DNA of 64,000 nt, from positions 1 to 64,000 of the forward strand of contig NZ_JYIX01000030.1 of the NCBI RefSeq assembly GCF_000956505.1, in the 5' to 3' direction. The translations under genes and the position numbers were made by a program. The DNA comes from Microbacterium azadirachtae. GTDB taxonomy: Bacteria; Actinomycetota; Actinomycetes; Actinomycetales; Microbacteriaceae. Positions 1 to 8,117 of the stretch are shown one piece after another (position 1 is the stretch's first letter; each line of letters opens with the position of its first letter). A model generated the notes under the pieces. It did not search any database, was not told the origin of the DNA, and saw only the letters and a program-made list of their open reading frames with translations.

Positions 1-19
1 GATCGCGCCCGCGCCGCCG

Positions 20-1120
20 ATGCCGCCCGCGCCGAGCATTCACCGCGAGCAGCCCATCGCGCCGCCGCCTGCGGCGAGCGCTCCGCCCGTAGCGCCGGCG
101 GTCCCGGAAGCATCCGCGCCGGCCGACGCCAAGCCCGCGCCGACCGAGGCGGAGATGGCGCGCGCCCGCCAGATCCTCGACACCGTGTCGACGGCGTACT
201 CCGCCCGCATGGTCGGGCAGGAGCGCCTGCGCACCAGCCTGCTGCTCGCGCTCATGGCCGGCGGGCACATCCTGCTGGAGTCGGTGCCGGGTCTCGCGAA
301 GACCACGGCTGCGAGCACCCTCGCCGACACGGTCAAGGCCGACTTCAAGCGCATCCAGTGCACGCCCGACCTGCTGCCGAGCGACATCACCGGCACGCAG
401 ATCTACGACGCGGCGAGCGGCACGTTCCGCACCGTGCTGGGCCCCGTGCACGCCAACTTCGTGCTGCTCGACGAGATCAACCGCTCGAGCGCCAAGACCC
501 AGTCCGCGATGCTCGAGGCGATGCAGGAGCGGCAGACGACGATCGGCGGCGAGATCCACCGGGTGCCGCGCCCCTTCCTCGTGATCGCGACGCAGAACCC
601 GATCGAGCAGGAGGGTACGTACGAGCTGCCCGAGGCGCAGATGGACCGCTTCCTGCTCAAGGAGATCGTCGAGTATCCGAGCCCGGCCGACGAACTCGAG
701 GTGCTCGCGCGCATCGACTCCGGCGCACTGGATCCCGATCGGCACGCCACCACGACGATCTCGCTCGCCGACGTCGAACAGCTGCAGGACATCTCCTCGC
801 GCGTCTACGTCGACCCCGCGATCCGCAATTACATCGTCTCCCTCGTCTACGTCACGCGAAACCCGGTGCCGTACATCGGCGAGACGCTCGGCGGCTACAT
901 CAAGTACGGATCCAGCCCGCGCGGATCCATCGCTTTTCTGGCGGCCTCGCGCGCGCTTGCGCTGCTCGCCGGGCGCTCGTACGTGATCCCCGAGGACGTG
1001 CGGAACCTCCGCCACCTGGTGCTCCGCCACCGCGTGCTGCTGACGTTCGAGGCCGAGGCCGAGAACGTCCGCAGCGAAGACGTCATCGACGCCGTGTTCG
1101 GCGCCGTGCCGACCCCCTGA
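20..1120 (+). CDS. MoxR-family AAA+ ATPase (5' end may lie outside window)
   Basis: AAA+ ATPase of the MoxR class, which act as chaperone-like ATPases for neighbouring VWA proteins. Walker A-like SVPGLAKT at about residues 88-95, Walker B VLLDEIN at about 148-154 and sensor motif ATQNPIE at 190-196 are all present, so the ATPase should be active. The first 45 residues are Pro/Ala-rich and the frame is open to the left edge, so the true start may be upstream; a Met at position 155 just before the conserved part is another option. It heads a tightly packed operon with DUF58 and two VWA genes, the standard MoxR-operon arrangement. Function assignment is by family; the client is not known. Confidence 0.9.
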   Translation: MPPAPSIHREQPIAPPPAASAPPVAPAVPEASAPADAKPAPTEAEMARARQILDTVSTAYSARMVGQERLRTSLLLALMAGGHILLESVPGLAKTTAASTLADTVKADFKRIQCTPDLLPSDITGTQIYDAASGTFRTVLGPVHANFVLLDEINRSSAKTQSAMLEAMQERQTTIGGEIHRVPRPFLVIATQNPIEQEGTYELPEAQMDRFLLKEIVEYPSPADELEVLARIDSGALDPDRHATTTISLADVEQLQDISSRVYVDPAIRNYIVSLVYVTRNPVPYIGETLGGYIKYGSSPRGSIAFLAASRALALLAGRSYVIPEDVRNLRHLVLRHRVLLTFEAEAENVRSEDVIDAVFGAVPTP

Positions 1121-1144
1121 CCCCTCGACAGGTTCAGGGACCGG
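1121..1144 (+). repeat. Interspersed repeat copy A (TTCGACAGGCTCAGG family)
   Basis: The short gap between the MoxR and DUF58 genes reads CCCTCGACAGGTTCAGGGAC, a close relative of copies at 4232 and 5528. It ends directly in front of the GGAGGA ribosome binding site of the DUF58 gene. Confidence 0.7.
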
Positions 1145-1152
1145 AGGACACC

Positions 1153-2055
1153 ATGGCCAGCCTGCTGACGCCGGTGAAGGGCAAGCTCTTCATCGACTCG
1201 ACGCGCAAGTCGACGCACGCGCTCGACGGCGCGTACGCGTCGCTGCTGCGCGGGCACAGCCTCGACTTCGACGACCTGCGCGCCTACGAGTACGGCGACC
1301 AGATCCGCGACATCGACTGGAAGGCGACGGCCCGGCTCGGCTCCCCCGTGGTGCGACGCTCGCTCGCGACCCGCATGCACACGGTGCTGTTCGCGGTCGA
1401 CACCGGTCTCGCGATGACCGCGCTCGCGCACGACGAGAAGCCGAAGAAGGATCTCGCGATTCTCTCCGTCGGCGTGCTGGGACTGCTGGCGCTGCGGCAC
1501 GGCGACGACTTCTGCCTGGTCAGCGGTGATTCCGCCGGCGTCCGCAGGCGTGAGATCGGCCGCAGCGAGGCAGCCCTGGAGCACACCCTGCGCACGATCG
1601 ACCGCGCGGTCGACGCCGCCTCCGCCCCGAGCGACCGCGACGCGCTGCTGTCGTACATCGCGCGCACGATCGCTCGGCGGATGATCGTCATCGTGATCAC
1701 CGACGACGCCCCCGTCACCGACGAGACCGAGCGGCTGCTGCGGCGGCTGCGCGTGCAGCACGACGTGCTGTGGATCACGCTGCGCGACGCCGAACCCGTG
1801 CTGGAATCCCGGCCCTCCGGCGCCGGGGCGAAAGCCCGCCGCGACGTCGCCACGCGCTGGGCGGTCCCCGAATTCCTGCAGGGCGACCCGGAGCTCGCCG
1901 CCGAGCTGCACGCGGCGGACGCGGCGGACGTCGCGCACACCGAGGCGCTGCTGCGGCGGTTGGAGATCACCCACGTCCCCCTCGCCGAGCAGGACGAGGC
2001 GGTCGGCGCGCTCCTGCGGATGCTGGATGCGAGGTCGCATGTCCGGCACGGATGA
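1153..2055 (+). CDS. DUF58 domain protein
   Basis: A 300-residue DUF58 protein. The family hallmark YGDQIRDIDWKATAR starts near residue 47, followed by a VWA-like fold (segment FAVDTGLAMTA). DUF58 proteins are nearly always encoded next to MoxR ATPases and VWA proteins and are thought to be part of the same membrane-associated complex. The start was chosen at the ATG with GGAGGA seven bases upstream; the frame is open further upstream but those residues are arginine-rich shadow sequence. The 3' end overlaps the next gene by 17 bp, indicating one transcript and coupled translation. Confidence 0.88.
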   Translation: MASLLTPVKGKLFIDSTRKSTHALDGAYASLLRGHSLDFDDLRAYEYGDQIRDIDWKATARLGSPVVRRSLATRMHTVLFAVDTGLAMTALAHDEKPKKDLAILSVGVLGLLALRHGDDFCLVSGDSAGVRRREIGRSEAALEHTLRTIDRAVDAASAPSDRDALLSYIARTIARRMIVIVITDDAPVTDETERLLRRLRVQHDVLWITLRDAEPVLESRPSGAGAKARRDVATRWAVPEFLQGDPELAAELHAADAADVAHTEALLRRLEITHVPLAEQDEAVGALLRMLDARSHVRHG

Positions 2056-2527
2056 GCTGTACCCGCCTGCGCAGTACGGCTGGGGCTGGATCCTGCTCGC
2101 GATCGGGGTGCTGGCCCTGATCGCCGGACTCGCCTGGCTCGTCGTCATGCTGACCCGGCCCCGCCGTGCGATCGCCTTCGCCGCACCGGCCTTTGTACCG
2201 GGTCCCCCCACCGACGTCGCGACGGTGCTTCGCGAGGAGTACCTCGGCACGATCGCGCAGATCGAGGCGGACTACCGCGCCGGCCTTACCGACGCCCGCC
2301 GCGCCAACCTCGACCTCAGCCGCGTGGTGCGCGGCTTCGTGAACGAGTACAGCGGCATCGAGGCGCCCGTGCTCGCGCTCGACGACCTCGTGCGCATGGG
2401 CGTGCACCCCTCCCTCATCGACGCGATCGGCCGCAACTACTACCCGAGCATCTTCCGGCGTGCCGCCCCGGTCGACCCGCTCGTCGGCGCCGACGCCGCG
2501 CGGACGGTGGTGACCACGTGGTACTAG
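2039..2527 (+). CDS. Single-TM protein of MoxR/VWA operon
   Basis: 162 residues with one membrane helix at about residues 14-38, then a cytoplasmic domain of about 120 residues. The segment LSRVVRGFVNEYSGIEAP resembles the C-terminal part of the small DUF4381-type proteins that sit between DUF58 and VWA genes in this kind of operon, but I assign this only by position and topology. It overlaps the DUF58 gene upstream and the GTG of the first VWA gene downstream, so it is co-translated with them. Enzymatic motifs are not visible. Confidence 0.75.
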   Translation: MSGTDELYPPAQYGWGWILLAIGVLALIAGLAWLVVMLTRPRRAIAFAAPAFVPGPPTDVATVLREEYLGTIAQIEADYRAGLTDARRANLDLSRVVRGFVNEYSGIEAPVLALDDLVRMGVHPSLIDAIGRNYYPSIFRRAAPVDPLVGADAARTVVTTWY

Positions 2528-3504
2528 CCAGCATCTGGATCCTCCTCGCCGTCGTCGGCGCCGTGCTTCTCGCGATCGCGCTCGGAGTGCTGCTCGGCCT
2601 GCGCCGCCGGGGCTCCGGATCCGCGACGAGCGGCGCGCCGATCGCGCGCGCCGAGCGGATCCGATCGCTGCCGGCGTTCCAGCGCGCGGTGCGCCGGCGC
2701 CAGGCGGCACTCGCGGGCGTCGTCGCCCTCGGCGTGCTCGCGGCCGTGCTGGGCGGCGTGGTGGCGGCGCGTCCGATCGCGCAGAAGACGATCCAGCCGG
2801 TGTCCACGAATCGCGACATCATGCTGTGCCTGGACGTCTCCGGATCCATGACCGACGTCGACAAGGAGATCGTCTCGATCTTCGACAAGCTCGCCGACGG
2901 CTTCAAGGGCGAGCGCGTCGGGCTCACGATCTTCAACAGCTCCGCGGTGCAGGTCTTCCCCCTCACCGACGACTACGCCTTCATCCAGGAGCACCTGAGC
3001 AGCCTCATGAAGGGCCTCGACTACTCGACCGACATCCCGGAGCAGTGGGTCGGCACGATGAACGGGGTCGGCGCCTCGCTCATCGGCGACGGCCTCGCCT
3101 CGTGCGCCCTGCGCTTCGATCATGCCGACGAGCAGCGCGCCCGCTCGATCATCCTCGCAACGGACAACGAGCTGAACGGATCCCCGATCGTCACGCTGCA
3201 GGAGGCCGCAGACTACGCGGCGTCGAAGAAGATCCGGCTCTACACGATCAACCCGGTCGACGGCATCGACCAGCCCGACAGCAAGACCCTCGCCGATGCG
3301 GCCGCGGCGACGGGCGGCAAGGCCTACGCGCTGCGGGAGACGACGACGGTCGGCGACATCATCGCCCAGGTGCAGAAGCAGGAGGCGACCCAGCTCAAGG
3401 GGCAGGCCACCGTCATCTGGGCCGATGTGCCGCAGCTCTGGATCGCGGCGCTCATCGTCGTCGCACTCGGCTTCGTCGTCCTGCTGTGGAGGGTGCGCCT
3501 GTGA
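2518..3504 (+). CDS. VWA domain membrane protein (BatA-like)
   Basis: 328 residues. Membrane helices at about 5-25, 64-84 and 306-323 bracket a von Willebrand factor A domain with a complete MIDAS start, D106-x-S108-x-S110 in LCLDVSGSMTD, so metal-dependent ligand binding is plausible. The topology places the VWA domain outside the cytoplasm or at the membrane face, as in Bat/aerotolerance-type proteins. GTG start overlapping the previous stop codon by 10 bp. The protein should work with the MoxR ATPase and the second VWA protein encoded immediately downstream. Confidence 0.87.
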   Translation: MVLASIWILLAVVGAVLLAIALGVLLGLRRRGSGSATSGAPIARAERIRSLPAFQRAVRRRQAALAGVVALGVLAAVLGGVVAARPIAQKTIQPVSTNRDIMLCLDVSGSMTDVDKEIVSIFDKLADGFKGERVGLTIFNSSAVQVFPLTDDYAFIQEHLSSLMKGLDYSTDIPEQWVGTMNGVGASLIGDGLASCALRFDHADEQRARSIILATDNELNGSPIVTLQEAADYAASKKIRLYTINPVDGIDQPDSKTLADAAAATGGKAYALRETTTVGDIIAQVQKQEATQLKGQATVIWADVPQLWIAALIVVALGFVVLLWRVRL

Positions 3505-4583
3505 TCCTCCAGCCCGTCCTCGCACCGCTCCTGGTGATCCTGATCGTGCTGCCCGTGCTGGGCGCCGCGGTCTGGATGCTCGTGGGCGCTGCGCGCCGCG
3601 GCCCATCCGCAGGATCCTCCGGCGCCGGACCCGTGATCTGGGCGCTGCGCGTCGTGCTCGTGCTCGCGTGCGGTGTGCTGCTGCTGCGCCCCGGCGTGCC
3701 GGGAGGGCACGTGCGCACCCTCGCCTCCGCGACCGACGTGGTGATCGCGATCGACACCACCGCGAGCATGGTCGCCGAGGATTGGAACGCAGGCGCCTCG
3801 ACGAAGGGCGGAACCGCCGATCAGCGCATGGCCGGTGTCCGCGAGGACGTGCGCCGCATCGCCGAGACCTACCCCGGGGCCCGGTTCGCGCTCATCACGT
3901 TCGACGCGAACGCAGTGCTGCGGCTCCCGCTGACCACCGATACGGGCGCGCTCGTCTCGGCCGTCGAGGTGCTGCAGCCCGAGGTGACCCGGCAGTCCAA
4001 GGGCAGCTCGATCGGCATCGCGAACGCGCTGCTCACGCAGACCCTGCAGAACGCGCAGAAGGCTTCGCCGGACCGGGCGCGGATGGTGTTCTACCTGGGC
4101 GACGGCGAGCAGACGGTCTCCACCGAGCCGGAGCCGTTCGACAGCGCGAAGAAGCTGATCTCCGGGGGCGGGGTGCTCGGCTACGGCACCGATGAGGGCG
4201 GCCCGATGCGCGAGACGACCGGTGCGGTCGGCCCTTCGACAGGCTCGGGGACCGGTTCCGCAGGCGCCGGGCAGTACATCCAGTACCAGGGCTCCGACGC
4301 CCTCAGCCGCATCGACGAGAAGAACCTGCAGCGGATCGCGGCAGAGCTCGGCGTGACCTATGAGCACCGCACGACCGACGCGAAGATCACGCTGCCGCCC
4401 GCCCCGAAATCGACCACGGCGTATCGCGAGGACGATCCGCTCACCCAGCCCACGGATCTGAGCTGGATCGTGGCGCTCGTGATCGTCGCGCTGCTGTGCG
4501 CAGAGATCGCCCGCGCGACGATGCTGATCGTGCGGATGCGCGGGCTCTCGGTGCGGCCGACCTCTTCGGGAGGTGACGTATGA
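3501..4583 (+). CDS. VWA domain membrane protein (BatB-like)
   Basis: 360 residues, GTG start in a GTGA overlap with the preceding stop. Two N-terminal helices (about 8-27 and 47-63), a VWA domain whose MIDAS motif is the variant D85-x-T87-x-S89 (AIDTTASM), and a C-terminal helix near residue 330. A linker rich in Gly/Ser/Thr at about residues 244-262 is encoded by an interspersed repeat copy (4232-4255). Paired VWA proteins of this kind are typical of MoxR operons. The T-for-S change in the MIDAS is conservative and probably tolerated. Confidence 0.85.
   Translation: MILQPVLAPLLVILIVLPVLGAAVWMLVGAARRGPSAGSSGAGPVIWALRVVLVLACGVLLLRPGVPGGHVRTLASATDVVIAIDTTASMVAEDWNAGASTKGGTADQRMAGVREDVRRIAETYPGARFALITFDANAVLRLPLTTDTGALVSAVEVLQPEVTRQSKGSSIGIANALLTQTLQNAQKASPDRARMVFYLGDGEQTVSTEPEPFDSAKKLISGGGVLGYGTDEGGPMRETTGAVGPSTGSGTGSAGAGQYIQYQGSDALSRIDEKNLQRIAAELGVTYEHRTTDAKITLPPAPKSTTAYREDDPLTQPTDLSWIVALVIVALLCAEIARATMLIVRMRGLSVRPTSSGGDV
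4232..4255 (+). repeat. Interspersed repeat copy B, in frame inside VWA gene
   Basis: CCCTTCGACAGGCTCGGGGA followed by CCGG lies inside the second VWA gene, translated as part of a Gly/Ser/Thr-rich linker. It differs from the 5528 copy at one base. Confidence 0.75.
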
Positions 4584-5380
4584 CGGTCATCGACAACCCC
4601 CGCCTCGGGCCGTTGAGCGAGGACGCCGCCGCCGCGCACGCGCTGCTCGCCGCGAACCGGCGCCGCCGCGTCGTGCGCCGGTGGATCGCGTGGGGCTCGC
4701 TGCCGCTGCTGCTCGTCGCCGCGCTCTTCGTCGGCAAGGTCGTGAGCCTGTACGCCTTCGCCTACCAGTCGATCGTCTCGTACGTCGCGGGCGACTACAC
4801 CGGATCCGTGAGCGCTGCCGAGGGCCTGAATCCGGCGAACTGGTTCGAGCCGTACAAGGCTCCGTTCGACCAGGGCGTGGGCCTCGCCGAGTCCGGAAAG
4901 CTCGCGGCCGGGCAGAAGAAGTTCGAGGAGTCGCTGAAGCTCGCGCACGGGCTCGAGGTCTGCGCCGTGCGATTCAACCTGGCCCTGGTGCTCGAGCGCG
5001 AGGGCGATGCGGCCGCCGACGCGCAGCAGCACGCCACCGCGCTCGAGTTCTACGCGCAGGCGCTGCAGGTGAATGCGGACCGGCCGAAGGAGTGCGACAG
5101 CGCCCAGGCGCAGGAGCAGTCTCCGGATCCGCAGCGCGACATGAGCCAGTCGAACAAGGACCAGCAGGACCGGCTGCAGCAGAAGCAGCAGGACCAGCAA
5201 CAGCAGCAGCAGAACCCCGATCCGCAGCAGCAGGATCCGCAGAACCCGCAGCCGAAGCCCGATCAGGGCAAGCTGGACGAGCTGCAGCAGAAGTTGCAGC
5301 AGGGGGAGCGGGACCGCCAGCAGAACCAGCAGAGCGACCAGGGAGACGGCGGCAGCAGCGGGACGGACAAGCCATGGTAG
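4580..5380 (+). CDS. TPR-like membrane protein with Gln-rich tail
   Basis: 266 residues. A basic N-terminus precedes one membrane helix (about 34-55), a TPR-like helical region follows (about 95-165, with FNLALVLEREGD and ALEFYAQALQVN resembling repeat helices), and the last 95 residues are extremely rich in Gln, Asp and Pro, encoded by runs of CAG/CAA. TPR proteins of this sort (BatC/BatE-like) occur in MoxR-VWA operons. ATGA overlap with the upstream gene and a TAG stop that overlaps the next ATG show tight coupling. The Gln-rich tail is likely disordered or coiled coil. Confidence 0.8.
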   Translation: MTVIDNPRLGPLSEDAAAAHALLAANRRRRVVRRWIAWGSLPLLLVAALFVGKVVSLYAFAYQSIVSYVAGDYTGSVSAAEGLNPANWFEPYKAPFDQGVGLAESGKLAAGQKKFEESLKLAHGLEVCAVRFNLALVLEREGDAAADAQQHATALEFYAQALQVNADRPKECDSAQAQEQSPDPQRDMSQSNKDQQDRLQQKQQDQQQQQQNPDPQQQDPQNPQPKPDQGKLDELQQKLQQGERDRQQNQQSDQGDGGSSGTDKPW

Positions 5381-6537
5381 AGCGCAACGATCCGCCCCGG
5401 TACGTGTCGGATTCCGCCGGCGCCCCTCCCGTCCCGCCGCCCGGCGGCTACCGCGGTGCGCGCCGCGCCCTGCTAGGAACGGCGGTCCCGCTCGCGCCCT
5501 CGGTCGCCCCGGCGGGGCCGTCGAGCGCCCTTCGACAGGCTCAGGGACCGGCCGCGGACGACCGAGACGAAACGCGGCGACCTGGCGAACCCACCCCGCT
5601 CCCGACCAGGAAGAGCCCGCTCGGCTGGATCGCCCTGTGCGCCGCGATCGGGTTCGCGGTGCTCATGGTGATCCTGCTCGCGATCGGCGCCGCCGACGCG
5701 TTCTTCGGGGCGACCATGCTCGTGCTGCAGCTCGTGGTGCTGGGCCTCGCGATCGCCGCGCTGGCGACGAAGGCCGGGCGCGTGCTGGGCGCCGTCGCGC
5801 TCACGATCGCGCTCGTCCTGAACGTCGGGACGATGGGAGCCCTGAGCGCGATCCGCGTCGCCGCGACCGGATCCTACGACGGGCACAAGACCGACAAGCA
5901 GAAGCTCTGGGAGGCCTACCCGGGGATCAAGGACCAGGATCCGAGCCGGTATCTGCACCAGCAGTCCCTCGAGCAGCTGCAGCTGCTGGCCGACGAGACC
6001 ATGGCGGATGTGCGAGCTCGACTGACCGCCGCCTACGGCCTGCAGTGGGTGAAGTCCGCCGACGCGCAGGAGCGTCCGGAGCGCAACGGCTACGGCGGCG
6101 AGTCGATGCTGGTGCGGTTCACCTCCGGCACCTGGGCGACGACGACGCCGGTGACGGGGTACGCGCACAAGCTCGAGGTCATGCAGACCATCGAGTCGGT
6201 CATCACGCAGCACGGCTGGCGGGGCATGGTCGCGTTCAACGACCCTGGCAGCGGCGTGGATCCCGCGATGATCTCGAAGATGTACGGAGGCGCCACCCCG
6301 GAATCCCAGGTGGACTGGGAGTGGTTCAGCGACGCCCAGCCGGATCCCGGCTGGTTCTACGCCGACATCACCGACCTCGCGAACGACACGACCGGCGAGT
6401 ACCGCACCTCGCGGGAGCAGACCGCGCAGCGCACGGGCGAACCGCTCGAGGGCCTGCGGCTCACGGTCGTCGGGCGCTACCTGCTGAGCGAGAAGAAGGT
6501 CGACGACTTCACCAAGGCGCTGACCCGCTACCCCTGA
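5374..6537 (+). CDS. Membrane protein with C-terminal soluble domain, last gene of MoxR operon
   Basis: 387 residues, not recognised as a named family. The first 80 residues are a Pro/Arg-rich cytoplasmic tail, part of it (LRQAQGPAADDRDETR) encoded by an interspersed repeat. Three to four membrane helices follow at about 87-165, then a soluble domain of about 200 residues that contains several Trp and Tyr residues but no catalytic motif I can name. The ATG overlaps the stop of the TPR gene by seven bases and no promoter is visible, so it belongs to the MoxR operon. A role with the VWA complex is inference from position. Confidence 0.75.
   Translation: MVERNDPPRYVSDSAGAPPVPPPGGYRGARRALLGTAVPLAPSVAPAGPSSALRQAQGPAADDRDETRRPGEPTPLPTRKSPLGWIALCAAIGFAVLMVILLAIGAADAFFGATMLVLQLVVLGLAIAALATKAGRVLGAVALTIALVLNVGTMGALSAIRVAATGSYDGHKTDKQKLWEAYPGIKDQDPSRYLHQQSLEQLQLLADETMADVRARLTAAYGLQWVKSADAQERPERNGYGGESMLVRFTSGTWATTTPVTGYAHKLEVMQTIESVITQHGWRGMVAFNDPGSGVDPAMISKMYGGATPESQVDWEWFSDAQPDPGWFYADITDLANDTTGEYRTSREQTAQRTGEPLEGLRLTVVGRYLLSEKKVDDFTKALTRYP
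5528..5579 (+). repeat. Interspersed repeat copy C, in frame inside membrane-protein gene
   Basis: CCCTTCGACAGGCTCAGGGA (5528-5547) is followed after a short spacer by GAGACGAAACGCGGCG (5564-5579). The same companion motif is present in copies D (18651) and E (40559). Confidence 0.78.
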
Positions 6538-6552
6538 ACCTGAGACGACGTC

Positions 6553-7248
6553 TCAGCGAGGGGCTTCGGATCCCTCGGCGCCGCCGCCGGGATCCGCGGG
6601 CGTGACGTGCAGCCGGCCGATCGCCCGCAGCACCACCTGGAGCCGGTCGCGCACGCTCCACTTGACCATGACCCGGCCGAGGTGGGTCTTCACCGTCCCC
6701 TCGGAGACGTGCAGCGCCGCCGCGATCTCACGGTTGGTCATCCCCGTGCTCAGCAGCCGGACGATGTCGCGCTCGCGAGGTGCGAGCGATTCCGCGTCCT
6801 GCAGGTGCGCGGCTGCCCGGTCGACCGGGCAGCGGGCGACGTGTGCCACGAGCAGATCCATCATTCCCCGGGAGACGAAGATGCGTCCGCCCGCGACCTC
6901 GGTGACGGCGGTGACGAATTCGTCGGCATCGGCGTCGCGCCCGACGATCCCACGGACGCCGGCATCGAGCAGGGCGGGAACGACGTCGAAGCTCTCACTC
7001 GTCGTGAGGACGATGACCGGGGCCTTCCGCCCTCCCGACGTGAACGCGGCGATCGGGCCGGGATCGAGCGGCCCCGCGCCGGAGAGGTCGTAGACGACTG
7101 CGGAGGGTCGATCCGGGTTCCCTGCGGTGACGTCCTCGAACGACTTCGCCGCCGAGACGTCGAACACGCCCTTCTCGCACAGGAGCGTCGAGAGCGCTGC
7201 GGCGAGCAGGGTGTCCGCCGACACGATCGTCACGCACGGCGCCGCCAT
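6553..7248 (-). CDS. LuxR-type regulator with atypical receiver domain
   Basis: 231 residues. Residues 5-125 have the pattern of a response-regulator receiver (Asp54 in VVYDLSG at the expected phospho-acceptor strand, then VIVLTTSES), but the conserved Lys region reads GIVGRDAD, so phosphorylation is doubtful. Residues 155-213 form a LuxR/GerE helix-turn-helix (LAPRERDIVRLL and SEGTVKTHLGRVM). The ATG was chosen because GGAGG lies six bases upstream; the frame extends further but is shadow sequence. No histidine kinase is nearby. It sits just downstream of, and on the same strand as, the ABC/protease cassette, with its own upstream palindrome at 7359-7378, and is the natural candidate regulator of that cassette. 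Confidence 0.85.
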   Translation of the reverse strand: MAAPCVTIVSADTLLAAALSTLLCEKGVFDVSAAKSFEDVTAGNPDRPSAVVYDLSGAGPLDPGPIAAFTSGGRKAPVIVLTTSESFDVVPALLDAGVRGIVGRDADADEFVTAVTEVAGGRIFVSRGMMDLLVAHVARCPVDRAAAHLQDAESLAPRERDIVRLLSTGMTNREIAAALHVSEGTVKTHLGRVMVKWSVRDRLQVVLRAIGRLHVTPADPGGGAEGSEAPR

Positions 7249-7358
7249 CGGCCCCTCCGAGAGCGCGCCCGCAACGGTCCCCCCTTGTTTCTGGACACCG
7301 GTCACTAATACCCCCTCGACTACTGTAGCGTGTGCCGTCTGATATATTGCGGGTCTCC

Positions 7359-7378
7359 TGTCCCCTCTTCGGGGGACA
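7359..7378. promoter_or_regulatory. Palindrome TGTCCCC-N6-GGGGACA, putative regulator site
   Basis: Perfect 7-bp arms with a 6-bp spacer, located 111 bp upstream of the LuxR-type regulator start and just beyond the end of the protease gene. The identical arm and spacer geometry recurs at 51483-51502. Binding protein unknown; the adjacent LuxR-type regulator is a candidate. Confidence 0.5.
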
Positions 7379-7406
7379 ACCGGATCCGTGGCCGAACGGC
7401 CCGCTC

Positions 7407-8117
7407 TCACGTCGCGTTCAGGACGTCGCGGCGCGCGAGTTCCCGCAGGGCCGCACCGTCTCCGACCGGGATGACGAGTCCGACGACGTGCCCGAGCGCG
7501 ACGAGGGTCGTGAGGATCACCAGCGCCGGGGCCTGGGCGAAGAGGAACCACAGGGGCAGCGCGGCGACGACCGGGGCCAAGGATCCCGCGACGATGACGG
7601 CGGCGTCGCGCGCCCTCGCGCCGGCCAGGCGGACGAGCCGGCAGGATGCCCCTCGCACCACCAGGACCGCGGGCGCCCGCCGGCCGATCAGGATCCGGTA
7701 CGCGAGGACGTGCCCGAGCTCGTGCACGAGCACCGAACCGAGCAGCACGAGCCCCATGATCGACACGGCGGCCAGCCCCAGATACCCGGTCGCGATGCCG
7801 ATCACGAGAGCGCCGCCGAGGGCTCCGAGGAGCAGGCCCATCCCCGCCCCGAAGTGCCGCAGACTCGCGAGAGCCGCCGCGACGATGCCCGCAGGAAGAC
7901 CTTTCGCCCCCGTCGTGAACCATGGCGGCATCCGCCACGACCGCGTGCCGACGGAGACGAGCAGCTCGTCGCTGCACAGCCCGGAGGACGCAGCCTCGGG
8001 TGAGGACGCCTCCACGCGCAGCCCGAGCTCCGGGCACTCCAGACGCCCGTCCACGAGGAGGACTCCCGGACGGCGGACCCGGCGGATCCTATGCACGACC
8101 GGGCTCGCGGGAGGCAT
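7407..8117 (-). CDS. M50-like membrane zinc metalloprotease
   Basis: 236 residues. After a soluble N-terminus of about 75 residues come several membrane helices. A zinc-binding HELGH motif (residues 132-136) lies within a membrane helix, and VIPVGDGAAL near the C-terminus (Asp220) resembles the N/D-P-x-x-D-G third-ligand motif of site-2 proteases. Such proteases cut within or near membrane helices, and M50 members accompany several bacterial peptide systems such as YydH. The ATG overlaps the permease gene by 29 bp; a GTG at 8096 is an alternative start. Last gene of the cassette running from 10953 leftwards. Confidence 0.78.
   Translation of the reverse strand: MPPASPVVHRIRRVRRPGVLLVDGRLECPELGLRVEASSPEAASSGLCSDELLVSVGTRSWRMPPWFTTGAKGLPAGIVAAALASLRHFGAGMGLLLGALGGALVIGIATGYLGLAAVSIMGLVLLGSVLVHELGHVLAYRILIGRRAPAVLVVRGASCRLVRLAGARARDAAVIVAGSLAPVVAALPLWFLFAQAPALVILTTLVALGHVVGLVIPVGDGAALRELARRDVLNAT

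Noticed and set aside
358..1152. Long arginine-rich reading frame upstream of and in frame with the DUF58 gene
   Set aside because: It overlaps the MoxR gene in another frame, has shadow composition, and the DUF58 ATG has a good ribosome site.
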